Notes under the pieces: model-generated
Seen by the model: the letters and a program-made list of their open reading frames with translations, nothing else
Told to the model about the DNA's origin: nothing
The model's database searches: none
Source: a virus
Strand: one strand, 5' to 3'
DNA length: 64,000 bases
IMG/VR virus record: IMGVR_UViG_3300027128_000001
Coordinates: 18,038 to 82,037 of that record
Part shown: in pieces, positions 42,802 through 49,177 of the stretch
Position numbering within the stretch: position 1 is the first letter of the stretch
How the letters are laid out: every line of letters begins with the position of its first letter
Translations under genes and position numbers: made by a program

Positions 42802-43272
42802 TTATAATATCTCAAACCTCAAATTAGCGTGGTCTGGATATTGTACTGCCACTTCTCCTTCAGGACATTTATAATTGATATGCCCCAAAAGAGTTGCTGT
42901 TCCTTTTGCTATCATACTACGGTGATCTTTATCAATAGTAAAAGTGTATGCAAAGGTGTCAACTCTATGATTAGCTGGCCCAGAAAACTTCGTGACACTG
43001 GGTGTAGCTGGGTGAGCGTGATACTTGCTATCTTTTACTTCAATCGCGAATCCTGTCACATCACAATCATTTCTTAGTTTTTCTCGAGCTACTACTACAT
43101 CAAACGTACCATCAACTGGTCCACTTGATATACGAAAATGTTCAGGGTGCCACTTTAAAATTTCTTTCGATGCTATCTGCTTCCATACTTCAAAACCGCC
43201 ACCTAACATTGCAAATGTCGCTGCGATAACACCCAAGACTTTCTTCAAGCCTTCGATGTCTAGGGAAAGCAT
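42802..43272 (-). CDS. Single-helix membrane-anchored hypothetical protein
   Basis: 156 residues with an N-terminal membrane helix (VLGVIAATFAMLGGGFEVWK) and a soluble beta-rich domain. GGAGG precedes the ATG. The soluble part (residues 40-156) has no known motif; YAFTFTIDKDHRS lies mid-domain. Unknown function. Confidence 0.55.
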   Translation of the reverse strand: MLSLDIEGLKKVLGVIAATFAMLGGGFEVWKQIASKEILKWHPEHFRISSGPVDGTFDVVVAREKLRNDCDVTGFAIEVKDSKYHAHPATPSVTKFSGPANHRVDTFAYTFTIDKDHRSMIAKGTATLLGHINYKCPEGEVAVQYPDHANLRFEIL

Positions 43273-43302
43273 TGATCCTCCTTTGATGAAAGTTAATCGT
43301 AT

Positions 43303-44025
43303 TCACGTAACCATGTAATTATTTAGTATGACCTTTATGGTCACTAGATTCTTGTAGTGTAAAATATTATCACTCATTGAATTGATGCTGTCAACAATCC
43401 TTTGACGGACCTCGAGGTCACTGAACACAAGATCCAATGGCTTAACATCTACTCGAACGAAGAACAGACTGCTATCCTGATCTAGTGGAATTGATGTCTG
43501 CCTTTCTGTTCTGAAATATAGATCACTGATAGTTTTAGGAACACTTTGAGGTTTTGACTTTGGATGCTGACTTAGTGAAGCACTGTTTGTGATAGTCCAT
43601 ACAGATCTCTCGAATGGTTGCCTGCACATCGCTTCTGCGATTCGACTCGATGCATTGACTAACTTCTCCCCATCAGCAACGGCCTCATGTATAGATGTAA
43701 GAGACATTCCTAACCGTTCTCGAGGAACCCAACTACTTGGAAAACAGAAACAAATTGCCGTCAGTATCCCTTTATGAAGAATAGCAACATCTTCTTCGAA
43801 GTTTAATGCAAAACTCGCAATATTGCTGGTACGATTAACTTTACACAATTCACTTGCTTTTAACACCAGGTCGCCACCACCTTCTAACGAACCATACAGA
43901 TCAGTACCCCACATGATCATCTCACATACTTTGTTGTACCCTAGTCGAGGTGATACTGTAAACAAAGGCCCACTAGCCTTCTGCATATGTGGGTTGGTTG
44001 TGTAGGGTACCTTGATCTCAACCAT
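43303..44025 (-). CDS. DUF3445 / heme-dependent oxidative N-demethylase-like protein
   Basis: 240 residues. AICFCFPSSWVPRERLGMSL, then IHEAVADGEKLVN and RSVWTITNSASLSQHPKS, then DLYFRTERQTSIPLDQDSSLFF fits the DUF3445 (HODM) pattern, whose characterised relatives are heme-dependent oxidative demethylases. Only the family resemblance is visible; substrate and role in a phage are unknown. Eight-base overlap with the upstream gene. Confidence 0.65.
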   Translation of the reverse strand: MVEIKVPYTTNPHMQKASGPLFTVSPRLGYNKVCEMIMWGTDLYGSLEGGGDLVLKASELCKVNRTSNIASFALNFEEDVAILHKGILTAICFCFPSSWVPRERLGMSLTSIHEAVADGEKLVNASSRIAEAMCRQPFERSVWTITNSASLSQHPKSKPQSVPKTISDLYFRTERQTSIPLDQDSSLFFVRVDVKPLDLVFSDLEVRQRIVDSINSMSDNILHYKNLVTIKVILNNYMVT

Positions 44026-44566
44026 CGATCAGACCTTGAATAAACCAGATCGGTACTTGTCTGTTCGTCCATCTTGCAAATCGTGCTTTCTTCTCTACAT
44101 AGAACTTCTTGTACGAGGATAGAGAATCACCCAACACTTTACATTCGTCAGGCATTGCCGGAGTTGGAGATGTAAATGGTTTGCCGCTAATTGTAGAGGG
44201 ACAACGATATAATACCTCCCTGTACTGCTCACATGCATGCCTTCTACCGTAACGATGCGTATACTCTTCCAAGAGACATATCCACATATCGTAGAGCCAT
44301 CTATAGTTCTCTTTACTCGCGCGAGTCCAGATAGCAGAGGGATGGTTAACATGAGAGGCCTTCATTAGGCTAGATTCTAATAAAGGGTGTTGCCATCTTC
44401 GAATCTTGCGGCCGCTCGACGTCAAGCTAACATATTCTTGACCATCAAGAATTCTGTGTGCTGTTGACATCAACTGAGCATATTCGATAATCATCTTCAC
44501 GACATGCTTATCGCAATGCATCTCAGCACAAGTCTTAGGATCAGAGTCTAAGTAGAAGATGTTCAT
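44018..44566 (-). CDS. Conserved phage protein (CDKHVVKMIIEYAQLMSTAH)
   Basis: 182 residues. FYLDSDPKTCAEMHCDKHVV, KMIIEYAQLMSTAHRIL, HVNHPSAIWTRASKENYRWL and KKARFARWTNRQVPIWF form a family widely present in large phages and sometimes annotated as pyrimidine-dimer DNA glycosylase-related. It shows no similarity I can see to T4 endonuclease V, so I give no function. The invariant His, Cys and Asp residues near the start suggest an active site. Confidence 0.65.
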   Translation of the reverse strand: MNIFYLDSDPKTCAEMHCDKHVVKMIIEYAQLMSTAHRILDGQEYVSLTSSGRKIRRWQHPLLESSLMKASHVNHPSAIWTRASKENYRWLYDMWICLLEEYTHRYGRRHACEQYREVLYRCPSTISGKPFTSPTPAMPDECKVLGDSLSSYKKFYVEKKARFARWTNRQVPIWFIQGLIDG

Positions 44567-44577
44567 GATATAAGTGG

Positions 44578-44650
44578 CCTGCCCGGCAGGAATCGAACCT
44601 GCGACCCACAGCTTAGAAGGCTGTTGTTCTATCCCCTGAACTACGGGCAG
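44578..44650 (-). tRNA. tRNA-Arg (TCT)
   Basis: Acceptor CTGCCCG/CGGGCAG, D-arm, anticodon loop CTTCTAA (TCT), T-arm GCAGG-TTCGATT-CCTGC. CCA is not encoded. Reads AGA codons, which are common in this AT-rich genome. Confidence 0.93.
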
Positions 44651-44656
44651 AATAAA

Positions 44657-44860
44657 TTAGCAGCCTTCGTCTCTGGCAATATCAGCTAGAATCTCTTTAG
44701 TGAGAACATCAACAGCAGAGAGTACACATTCTTCTGTACTCAGGATGTCTTGATAGTCGTTTGACTTTCGTTTGAAGATCAGATCGTAGTTGTCACGATA
44801 CGATTGAGTAGTACCTTTTGTTTGAATACTATCACCTGTAATATCGTTCTTTGCTACCAT
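44657..44860 (-). CDS. Small conserved protein (AKNDITGDSI)
   Basis: 67 residues beginning MVAKNDITGDSIQTKGTTQS; the later DNYDLIFKRK is conserved in short proteins of many large phages. Acidic C-terminus. Sits between two tRNA genes. Unknown function. Confidence 0.65.
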   Translation of the reverse strand: MVAKNDITGDSIQTKGTTQSYRDNYDLIFKRKSNDYQDILSTEECVLSAVDVLTKEILADIARDEGC

Positions 44861-44876
44861 AATAAACTCCTAATGG

Positions 44877-44955
44877 TGGTCTCCGAGGTGGGATTCGAAC
44901 TCACGTTATTCCTCATCCCAAATGAGGTGCCATAACCGGACTAGGCGACTCGGAG
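44877..44955 (-). tRNA. tRNA-Pro (TGG), CCA encoded
   Basis: C1-G72 acceptor CTCCGAG/CTCGGAG with A73 and encoded CCA; anticodon arm CCTCA-TTTGGGA-TGAGG (TGG); T-arm GTGAG-TTCGAAT-CCCAC. Confidence 0.93.
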
Positions 44956-44964
44956 ATTTTAATC

Positions 44965-45288
44965 TTACTGAACTACGATTTGGACAGTGCGCACACAATT
45001 GCACTCGGGAATAAACACGTTAACATTTCGATAGTTCACTACCGGCTGTGGCATGACATAATGAGGTTGCTGGTAATAAACTGGAGCAGGAGGAACATAA
45101 GCAGGAGCCGTGTACACAGGCGCTGCATAGACAGGAGTCGTAGCAGCCCCAATGGCAGCTCCAACAATGAAACCTCCAACCAACGGTGCTACCCAACCAT
45201 GATTGTGGTGACGATGACCGTGAGGGCCCGCAACAGCCACAGTGGCAGCAGAAGCAATCACGACACCAATAAGAAGTTTCTTAAACAT
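44965..45288 (-). CDS. Secreted/membrane small protein with glycine zipper
   Basis: 107 residues. Signal peptide MFKKLLIGVVIASAATVAVA with cleavage likely after AVA; His-rich start of the mature part (GPHGHRHHNHG); glycine-zipper membrane segment (VGGFIVGAAIGAATTP); Pro/Tyr-rich region; Cys pair CNC near the end. Resembles host periplasmic YMGG/glycine-zipper proteins. Role unknown. Confidence 0.65.
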   Translation of the reverse strand: MFKKLLIGVVIASAATVAVAGPHGHRHHNHGWVAPLVGGFIVGAAIGAATTPVYAAPVYTAPAYVPPAPVYYQQPHYVMPQPVVNYRNVNVFIPECNCVRTVQIVVQ

Positions 45289-45317
45289 AGTTTTACATCC
45301 TTGTGTAGTATATGTAC

Positions 45318-45346
45318 ATTATAACACAAGACATATTTATTGTCAA
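45318..45346 (-). promoter_or_regulatory. Sigma70-type promoter
   Basis: TTGACA (45341-45346), 17-base spacer, TATAAT (45318-45323), 30 bases before the secreted-protein gene at 45288. Lacks the TTAATTC extension found in other early promoters. Confidence 0.88.
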
Positions 45347-45355
45347 CAGGTGAAT

Positions 45356-45682
45356 TTACAGTGTTTTTGTGCCGCCTTCGTATGGTTTTGCTAAGTTAGA
45401 CTCTAACATCAATCCCGATACATCTTTACCCTCAACTTCAATCTCAGCAAGATAATACCCCCACTTAGTTGCTTTCTGAGTACATACGACAACACTTTTA
45501 TTGAGAGCAATACTCTGTAAAAGTTTTTTGGCTTCTTCAAAGCCTGGTGTACCACGTTCTGGGGTATCGATGTGAGCAATACGAAGTCTCTGTACTGTTG
45601 TGAGCTTAAATCCAAGATCAATCACTGCATCGACAGTATCTCCGTCAACCACATTTGTAATCTTTGCATTATACTTGTACAT
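45356..45682 (-). CDS. Staphylococcal nuclease-like protein (SNase fold)
   Basis: 108 residues. ITNVVDGDTVDAVIDLGF, RLRIAHIDTPERGTPG (catalytic Asp/Arg/Glu region) and KWGYYLAEIEVEGKDVSGLM, then LAKPYEGG follow the SNase fold. It is shorter than full thermonuclease (about 150), and the active-site Arg87 equivalent should be checked. No signal peptide. May degrade nucleic acid or act as a binding domain. Confidence 0.75.
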   Translation of the reverse strand: MYKYNAKITNVVDGDTVDAVIDLGFKLTTVQRLRIAHIDTPERGTPGFEEAKKLLQSIALNKSVVVCTQKATKWGYYLAEIEVEGKDVSGLMLESNLAKPYEGGTKTL

Positions 45683-45683
45683 C

Positions 45684-45857
45684 TTACTTCTCCGTAACTT
45701 TCTGGGCTACATTGCCAGTGATATATGCTGCAACTGTGGCAATCACTACTGCAGAGTATACACCATCTGCAATCAATCCAAACTGGACCAAGAAGTGGCT
45801 AGAGGCCAAACTTAGTAGTGCAAGGATAAATTTTCTACTGATGATTTTATCTACCAT
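45684..45857 (-). CDS. Two-helix membrane protein, holin-like
   Basis: 57 residues from the ATG at 45857 (GAGG upstream; MVDKIISRKFILALLSLASS). Two membrane helices flanked by charged ends (ILALLSLASSHFLVQFGL; YSAVVIATVAAYITGNVAQK). The pattern RKF...ANVAQK-like is found in small holin-type phage proteins. The longer start at 45911 would overlap the secreted protein upstream and is rejected. Confidence 0.6.
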   Translation of the reverse strand: MVDKIISRKFILALLSLASSHFLVQFGLIADGVYSAVVIATVAAYITGNVAQKVTEK

Positions 45858-45864
45858 AACATCC

Positions 45865-46170
45865 TCATGAAGTTCTATTACCGCTGTTATAACCAATGAT
45901 GCATGAAGCAACAGCGTCTTTTGTTGTTTTGATTAGTGTAAATGATTTAGTTTCTTCATTTGACCACAATGAAAGGATGGTGCCGTTATCTTCAATGATA
46001 GTCCACTTCATCTTCTCTTTGTACTTATCAATTTCCTTTAAGACGTCGGAAGTAGGACCACAAACAACCTCTAGATCATACTTAAAGAAATTTTTAAGAC
46101 TATCGTTAGGTCGTGCACTAGCAATAGTTGGGAGTACTACAAGTGCAGCTAAGATGTATTTTAACATCAT
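45865..46170 (-). CDS. Secreted hypothetical protein
   Basis: 101 residues with a signal peptide (MMLKYILAALVVLPTIASA) and a mature domain of about 80 residues with two Cys (VVCGP; ASCIIG) that could form a disulfide in the periplasm. It lies after the long hairpin at 46186-46239. Function unknown. Confidence 0.6.
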   Translation of the reverse strand: MMLKYILAALVVLPTIASARPNDSLKNFFKYDLEVVCGPTSDVLKEIDKYKEKMKWTIIEDNGTILSLWSNEETKSFTLIKTTKDAVASCIIGYNSGNRTS

Positions 46171-46185
46171 GTGATCCTTGATGTG

Positions 46186-46239
46186 ATGCTTCAGTAAAAG
46201 TTATATATGGGTGCAGAGATATAACTTTTACTGAAGCAT
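46186..46239 (-). repeat. Perfect 21-base inverted repeat hairpin after tRNA
   Basis: Arms 46186-46206 and 46219-46239 are perfectly complementary, with a 12-base loop. It begins four bases after the encoded CCA of the odd tRNA gene on the minus strand. No T-run, so not a classical terminator; an RNase III processing stem or mRNA-protecting hairpin is likely. Confidence 0.9.
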
Positions 46240-46243
46240 GGGG

Positions 46244-46336
46244 TGGTGCCCCTGGTTGGAATCGAACCAACGACCTGCCGCTTATCTGGCGCTGACGGGG
46301 TATAAATCCGCTGCTCTACCGCTGAGCTACAGGGGC
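46244..46336 (-). tRNA. Atypical tRNA, long variable region, apparent anticodon TAT
   Basis: Good acceptor (GCCCCTG/CAGGGGC, A73, encoded CCA), D-arm (GCTC/GAGC) and T-arm (GTTGG-TTCGATT-CCAAC). The anticodon stem GCGGA/CCCGT has only four pairs (one G-U) and an A-C mismatch; the loop TTTATAC gives TAT (Ile, AUA). The region between anticodon stem and T-stem is 23 bases, the length of a class II tRNA, which does not fit Ile. It may be a degenerate or re-purposed gene. Confidence 0.7.
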
Positions 46337-46339
46337 ATG

Positions 46340-46361
46340 AAGAGGAGATTTCTCTCCTCTT
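46340..46361. repeat. GAAA-capped hairpin between HTH gene and tRNA
   Basis: Nine-base stem AAGAGGAGA/TCTCCTCTT, with a GAAA loop when read on the minus strand. Lies between the HTH gene stop and the tRNA 5' end, so it may separate mRNA from tRNA during processing. On the plus strand it is followed by TTTTC but no plus-strand gene needs it. Confidence 0.65.
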
Positions 46362-46376
46362 TTCTAACCCTAGAGC

Positions 46377-46640
46377 TTAGCCAAAGACCTTCTGCATGAA
46401 GCGGCCTGCCGTTACAACACTACGAGTTGGTGTACCAAAGCGATAGAACACCTTGACACGACCCTTTGTATCCTTACGCTTGTTGGCGTAGATTGAATAG
46501 CCCTCATCGCGAATTTCACTGATTCGTGCAGCAACAGTAGCCCGGGTAGTTTTGTACTGAGCAGCAAGTTGAGCTGCAGTCTTCTGCTTACCCTCGATAA
46601 CTAGTTGCACAAAAATCTTATCTTTCATTGACAGTTCCAT
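46377..46640 (-). CDS. Small helix-turn-helix DNA-binding protein
   Basis: 87 residues. Residues 20-50 (TAAQLAAQYKTTRATVAARI, SEIRDEGYSIY) form a helix-turn-helix/winged-helix, followed by a beta hairpin (RVKVFYRFGTPTRSVV). A conserved transcription-regulator-like family of large phages. Preceded by a strong promoter at 46688; may regulate early or middle genes. Confidence 0.75.
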   Translation of the reverse strand: MELSMKDKIFVQLVIEGKQKTAAQLAAQYKTTRATVAARISEIRDEGYSIYANKRKDTKGRVKVFYRFGTPTRSVVTAGRFMQKVFG

Positions 46641-46687
46641 ACTATTCTCCTTGAGATTATAAAAAGTACTCTTTCAAGTACATGACC

Positions 46688-46716
46688 ATTATAACACAGA
46701 ACACAACTTCATTCAA
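46688..46716 (-). promoter_or_regulatory. Sigma70-type promoter for HTH gene
   Basis: TTGAAT (46711-46716), 17-base spacer, TATAAT (46688-46693), with AAGGAG before the ATG further downstream. Confidence 0.75.
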
Positions 46717-46733
46717 ATTTATTTTGTGTTCTT

Positions 46734-47039
46734 CTATGTGTGCACGATCTCTTTGATGTTGGTGAACGAGATTGCGTGCTCACATATCCTACACGGTTTT
46801 GCCAAAAGAGGCTGGCCGCTTTTACCATAACGCATGATAACAATCTTATGCGCTTTATTCAGATCCCTGCATCTTGCGATCGCGTGGATCTCTGCATGAA
46901 CAAACACTTTATAGTCTTCTCCGACATCCTTAGCATACTTAGCCTGTAATGGGTGGGTCTTCACGTATGAATTCCTACCCATGCTCAACAAGTTGCCACG
47001 CTTGTCGTAAATCAAAGCTGTAATATCATGTTTACTCAT
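46734..47039 (-). CDS. Small cytidine/deoxycytidylate deaminase-like protein
   Basis: 101 residues. The zinc-binding motif HAE (48-50) and PCRIC (82-86), correctly spaced, mark the CDA superfamily; RGNLLSMGRNSYVKTHPLQ upstream fits the substrate side. It is shorter than the T4-type dCMP deaminase also encoded at 59323. Substrate unknown; could act on free (deoxy)nucleotides or RNA. Its ATG lies two bases after the predicted transcription start. Confidence 0.75.
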   Translation of the reverse strand: MSKHDITALIYDKRGNLLSMGRNSYVKTHPLQAKYAKDVGEDYKVFVHAEIHAIARCRDLNKAHKIVIMRYGKSGQPLLAKPCRICEHAISFTNIKEIVHT

Positions 47040-47047
47040 ATCCGTAC

Positions 47048-47076
47048 ATAATACAGTGTACAGGATTAAATGTCAA
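47048..47076 (-). promoter_or_regulatory. Sigma70-type promoter with near-leaderless geometry
   Basis: TTGACA (47071-47076), 17-base spacer, TATTAT (47048-47053). The predicted start is at 47041, two bases before the ATG of the deaminase gene. The stop of the 45-residue gene lies in its spacer. Confidence 0.75.
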
Positions 47077-47203
47077 GTTTATTTTCGTTTAACTGCTCGA
47101 CTAGGTCTTCAACATCAAGGTCCTCAACGATGTCGTAATACTCATCCTTAGCGATTACTTCTTTCATCCACTCGAGTACTTCCGGGTCTACTTTGGTCTG
47201 CAT
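47066..47203 (-). CDS. 45-residue acidic protein
   Basis: MQTKVDPEVLEWMKEVIAKD, then EYYDIVEDLDVEDLVEQLNE and NKLDI. AAGGAAC precedes the ATG, 13 bases after the kinase stop. Strongly acidic helix pair; possible partner or inhibitor protein, unknown. Confidence 0.6.
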   Translation of the reverse strand: MQTKVDPEVLEWMKEVIAKDEYYDIVEDLDVEDLVEQLNENKLDI

Positions 47204-47215
47204 GTTGTGTTCCTT

Positions 47216-47923
47216 TTACTTCTTTAGTTGACTATCAATCCACTTTTGGGCTTCGGGTGTGTGATCTTTCGATGATACAACCTTGCCGAAATGCTTGTGA
47301 ATCTTATCCAAGCGGTCGAGATGTTTCTTTCTCTCTTCAGGTGTTGCCTTTTGCATGTCGATTGAGTTGTCCACACTGTGGAAGTGGCTCCCGAACATAT
47401 CCTTATAATGATCCTTTGATTTGTGAACATTTGTCCACTTTTCTTGTCTGACCTCTTCTGGCACCTCGCGGCCGCCTAACTGGCCACGCATTACGTTTCG
47501 TTTTTTTGATGTCTCATTATCGGTGTGAACGAAGACCATGTGAGTCTGGTATCCCATCGACTCGAGGTGGTCTTTCATTGCTTTGATCTTGTGATGGTCG
47601 TCGCCGGTACCGTTAATGATTATACCATTCCTACCATGCTCCGAAAGCTTCTTTTTGAGCTCCGCAGTATGCTTTGCTTTAACGCGAATTACATCTCTCT
47701 TAGATTGTTCATGCTCTGGCATCTTAGGATCTAGGCCGTGCTTCTTCATTAGATGTTCAAGAGGAACATCAGAGTTGATTTCCCGTAGACCATGTCCTGC
47801 TAATGTCTTATGCATTACATAATCTTTGCCTGAACCAGGTGATCCGGCCATGAATACGGCTCGGAAGATCCCTTTGTCGTGAACTCCCTCTTGAATAACT
47901 AAGTACTGTTTAAAGTTTAACAT
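47216..47923 (-). CDS. P-loop kinase (zeta toxin/AAA_33-like)
   Basis: 235 residues from the ATG at 47923 (MLNFKQYLVIQEGVHDKGIF). Walker A GSPGSGKD at 27-34, INSDVPLEHLMKKHGLDP, GIIINGTGDDHHKI, and HMVFVHTDNETSKKRN with the arginine-rich lid are typical of the phage polynucleotide-kinase-like/zeta family. The start MLNFKQYL is seen at the N-terminus of several T4-like scaffold proteins. A longer in-frame start through the tRNAs (to 48274) is rejected. Substrate unknown. Confidence 0.75.
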   Translation of the reverse strand: MLNFKQYLVIQEGVHDKGIFRAVFMAGSPGSGKDYVMHKTLAGHGLREINSDVPLEHLMKKHGLDPKMPEHEQSKRDVIRVKAKHTAELKKKLSEHGRNGIIINGTGDDHHKIKAMKDHLESMGYQTHMVFVHTDNETSKKRNVMRGQLGGREVPEEVRQEKWTNVHKSKDHYKDMFGSHFHSVDNSIDMQKATPEERKKHLDRLDKIHKHFGKVVSSKDHTPEAQKWIDSQLKK

Positions 47924-47961
47924 GGTTGTATCCCATACAGACAATGTAATGAGACTATTTA

Positions 47962-48037
47962 TGGCTCCCCGACGTGGACTTGAACCACGGACCCAAGCAT
48001 TAACAGTGCTTTGCTCTACCGACTGAGCTATCGAGGA
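47962..48037 (-). tRNA. tRNA-Asn (GTT), CCA encoded
   Basis: TCCTCGA/TCGGGGA acceptor, G73, CCA encoded; anticodon loop CTGTTAA (GTT); T-arm CGTGG-TTCAAGT-CCACG. Confidence 0.93.
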
Positions 48038-48043
48038 ATTGTA

Positions 48044-48118
48044 TGGTGGACCGGCGGAGGATCGAACTCCGACTAAAGGCTTGCAAAGCCCCTGTGCTCC
48101 CATTATCACTACCAGCCC
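48044..48118 (-). tRNA. tRNA-Ala (TGC), G3-U70, CCA encoded
   Basis: GGGCTGG/CCGGTCC acceptor with the alanine identity pair G3-U70; anticodon loop TTTGCAA (TGC); T-arm CGGAG-TTCGATC-CTCCG; A73 CCA. The D-stem has only three pairs. Its 5' end abuts the hairpin spacer. Confidence 0.88.
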
Positions 48119-48209
48119 ATATTGAAACACACTGGTACTTCCCTTCTCAGGGGCAGGAAGTTTATGGCTGTTGCCCCACTCCAATACCAACCAATGTGTT
48201 TTAAAATGG
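48117..48209 (-). repeat. Hairpin spacer IR-D between tRNA-Gly and tRNA-Ala
   Basis: Arms 48117-48132 (CCATATTGAAACACAC) and 48195-48209 (plus strand TGTGTTTTAAAATGG) pair over about 13 positions. The first arm in transcription begins with the CCA of tRNA-Gly; the second ends at the first G of tRNA-Ala. The 60-base interior is partly self-complementary. Confidence 0.8.
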
Positions 48210-48280
48210 AGCGGGATAGGAGAATCGAACTCCTTTAGCCAGCTTGGAAGGCTGGAACTCAACCAATGAGCCAATCCCGC
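48207..48280 (-). tRNA. tRNA-Gly (TCC), CCA encoded
   Basis: GCGGGAT/ATCCCGC acceptor, T73, CCA; anticodon arm CCAGC-CTTCCAA-GCTGG; T-arm AGGAG-TTCGATT-CTCCT. Confidence 0.95.
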
Positions 48281-48305
48281 AAGGTGCTTCCTCTCTGCGG
48301 CGGTA

Positions 48306-48335
48306 ATTATAGTGCATCGAACCTTTGGGATTCAA
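48306..48335 (-). promoter_or_regulatory. Promoter of tRNA-Gly/Ala/Asn operon
   Basis: TTGAAT (48330-48335), 18-base spacer, TATAAT (48306-48311), with start about 48299, 19 bases before tRNA-Gly. Confidence 0.6.
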
Positions 48336-48477
48336 GAGATACACCCTCCACCCGCTTCCCGACCAGAAAGGATTATCGCATTGCCAGCGCTAGTTCGGTT
48401 AGACTAGAACCACCCGTGCCTATCACAGCACTTCTCATCTTGCGGGTCACAATAGCAGTTGATTAGACTGCACGTTC
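48336..48477 (-). ncRNA. Unassigned structured RNA segment after tRNA-Tyr
   Basis: 142 bases with no ORF. On the minus strand: hairpin GCAGT-CTAATCA-ACTGC, then ACCCGC ... GCGGGT enclosing about 90 bases, which contain GTGC/GCAC and CTAGT/ACTAG hairpins. It follows directly on the CCA of tRNA-Tyr. No canonical tRNA or known RNA family is visible; may be processing spacer or a novel small RNA. Confidence 0.35.
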
Positions 48478-48565
48478 TGGTGGGTGTGGATGGATTTGAA
48501 CCACCAGCGTTTCTTATGTCACGGATTTACAGTCCGCTGCCTTCAACCGTTCGGCACACACACCC
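48478..48565 (-). tRNA. tRNA-Tyr (GTA), CCA encoded
   Basis: GGGTGTG/CACACCC acceptor, A73, CCA; anticodon arm GCGGA-CTGTAAA-TCCGT (GTA); long variable arm as expected for Tyr; T-arm GGTGG-TTCAAAT-CCATC. Confidence 0.92.
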
Positions 48566-48575
48566 TAAAACTTAA

Positions 48576-48710
48576 TTATACAAGTTCGTAGTCCTCTTTG
48601 CCTACACCACATTCCGGACAACTAAAGTAGTCGGGGAGTTCCTCCCACTTACCTTCAGTTTCCTCATCATGTACATGACCACAAACAATACAAACATGAT
48701 CTTGTTTCAT
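48576..48710 (-). CDS. Rubredoxin
   Basis: 44 residues: CIVCG at 7-11 and CPECG at 31-35 with ELPDYFS between are the iron-binding hallmarks of rubredoxin (normally about 50-55 residues). The ATG overlaps the TGA of the rubrerythrin gene as ATGA, so both proteins are made together. It would carry electrons to rubrerythrin. Too short for usual gene-length cut-offs. Confidence 0.85.
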   Translation of the reverse strand: MKQDHVCIVCGHVHDEETEGKWEELPDYFSCPECGVGKEDYELV

Positions 48711-49156
48711 AGACCCTCCAACACTTGCTTATATGCATTTGCATGACGCTCTTCAACTTTCTTCAAAGCATTGAAACGCTTCTCAGCTTTATTCAAGACA
48801 TCCATAAACTGCGCTGCGTGTTCCTTGCTTTCTTGAATCTGTTCTTTTGCAATTTGTGCTGCATGATGAATACCTTCAGTTTGAGCGATTGCTAGGAACT
48901 GAGGATACATTTCAGTATACTCGTATGTTTCACCTGCAATTGCCTTTTCCAAGCATTCCTTTGTTGAAGGTTTGCCAATCAGCAATTCTAGGTGACCCCA
49001 TGCATGCTTGATCTCTTGATCAGCAGTGTGCTCAAAATGTTTAGCAACATCTTCGTATCCCTCTTCCCTTGCAATCTGCGCAAAGTATCGATACTTAATA
49101 TGTGCCATACTTTCGCCCGCGAGGGCGCTTTCCAAATTCTTAAGTGTAACAGACAT
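48707..49156 (-). CDS. Rubrerythrin-like diiron peroxidase
   Basis: 149 residues from the ATG at 49156 (AAAGGA upstream; MSVTLKNLESALAGESMAHI). A four-helix ferritin-like domain with ligands Glu14 (AGES), Glu48/His51 (DQEIKHA) and Glu in AIAGETYEYTEMYP. The second ExxH motif reads ESKEHA, so the last ligand is shifted by one residue and should be checked. No C-terminal rubredoxin domain; this is supplied by the next gene. Reduces hydrogen peroxide in low-oxygen bacteria. Confidence 0.85.
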   Translation of the reverse strand: MSVTLKNLESALAGESMAHIKYRYFAQIAREEGYEDVAKHFEHTADQEIKHAWGHLELLIGKPSTKECLEKAIAGETYEYTEMYPQFLAIAQTEGIHHAAQIAKEQIQESKEHAAQFMDVLNKAEKRFNALKKVEERHANAYKQVLEGL

Positions 49157-49177
49157 ATCTTTCCTTTTATTAAACAA

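Noticed and set aside
42598-42807. Plus-strand ORF over the tmRNA
   Set aside because: It is the reverse complement of the structured RNA, with no start signal.
46340-46361. Rho-independent terminator for the HTH gene
   Set aside because: On the minus strand the hairpin is followed by CATGCC, not by a T-run.
47924-48274. N-terminal extension of the kinase ORF through tRNA-Asn, -Ala and -Gly
   Set aside because: It translates tRNA genes; the conserved start MLNFKQYL at 47923 is the gene start.
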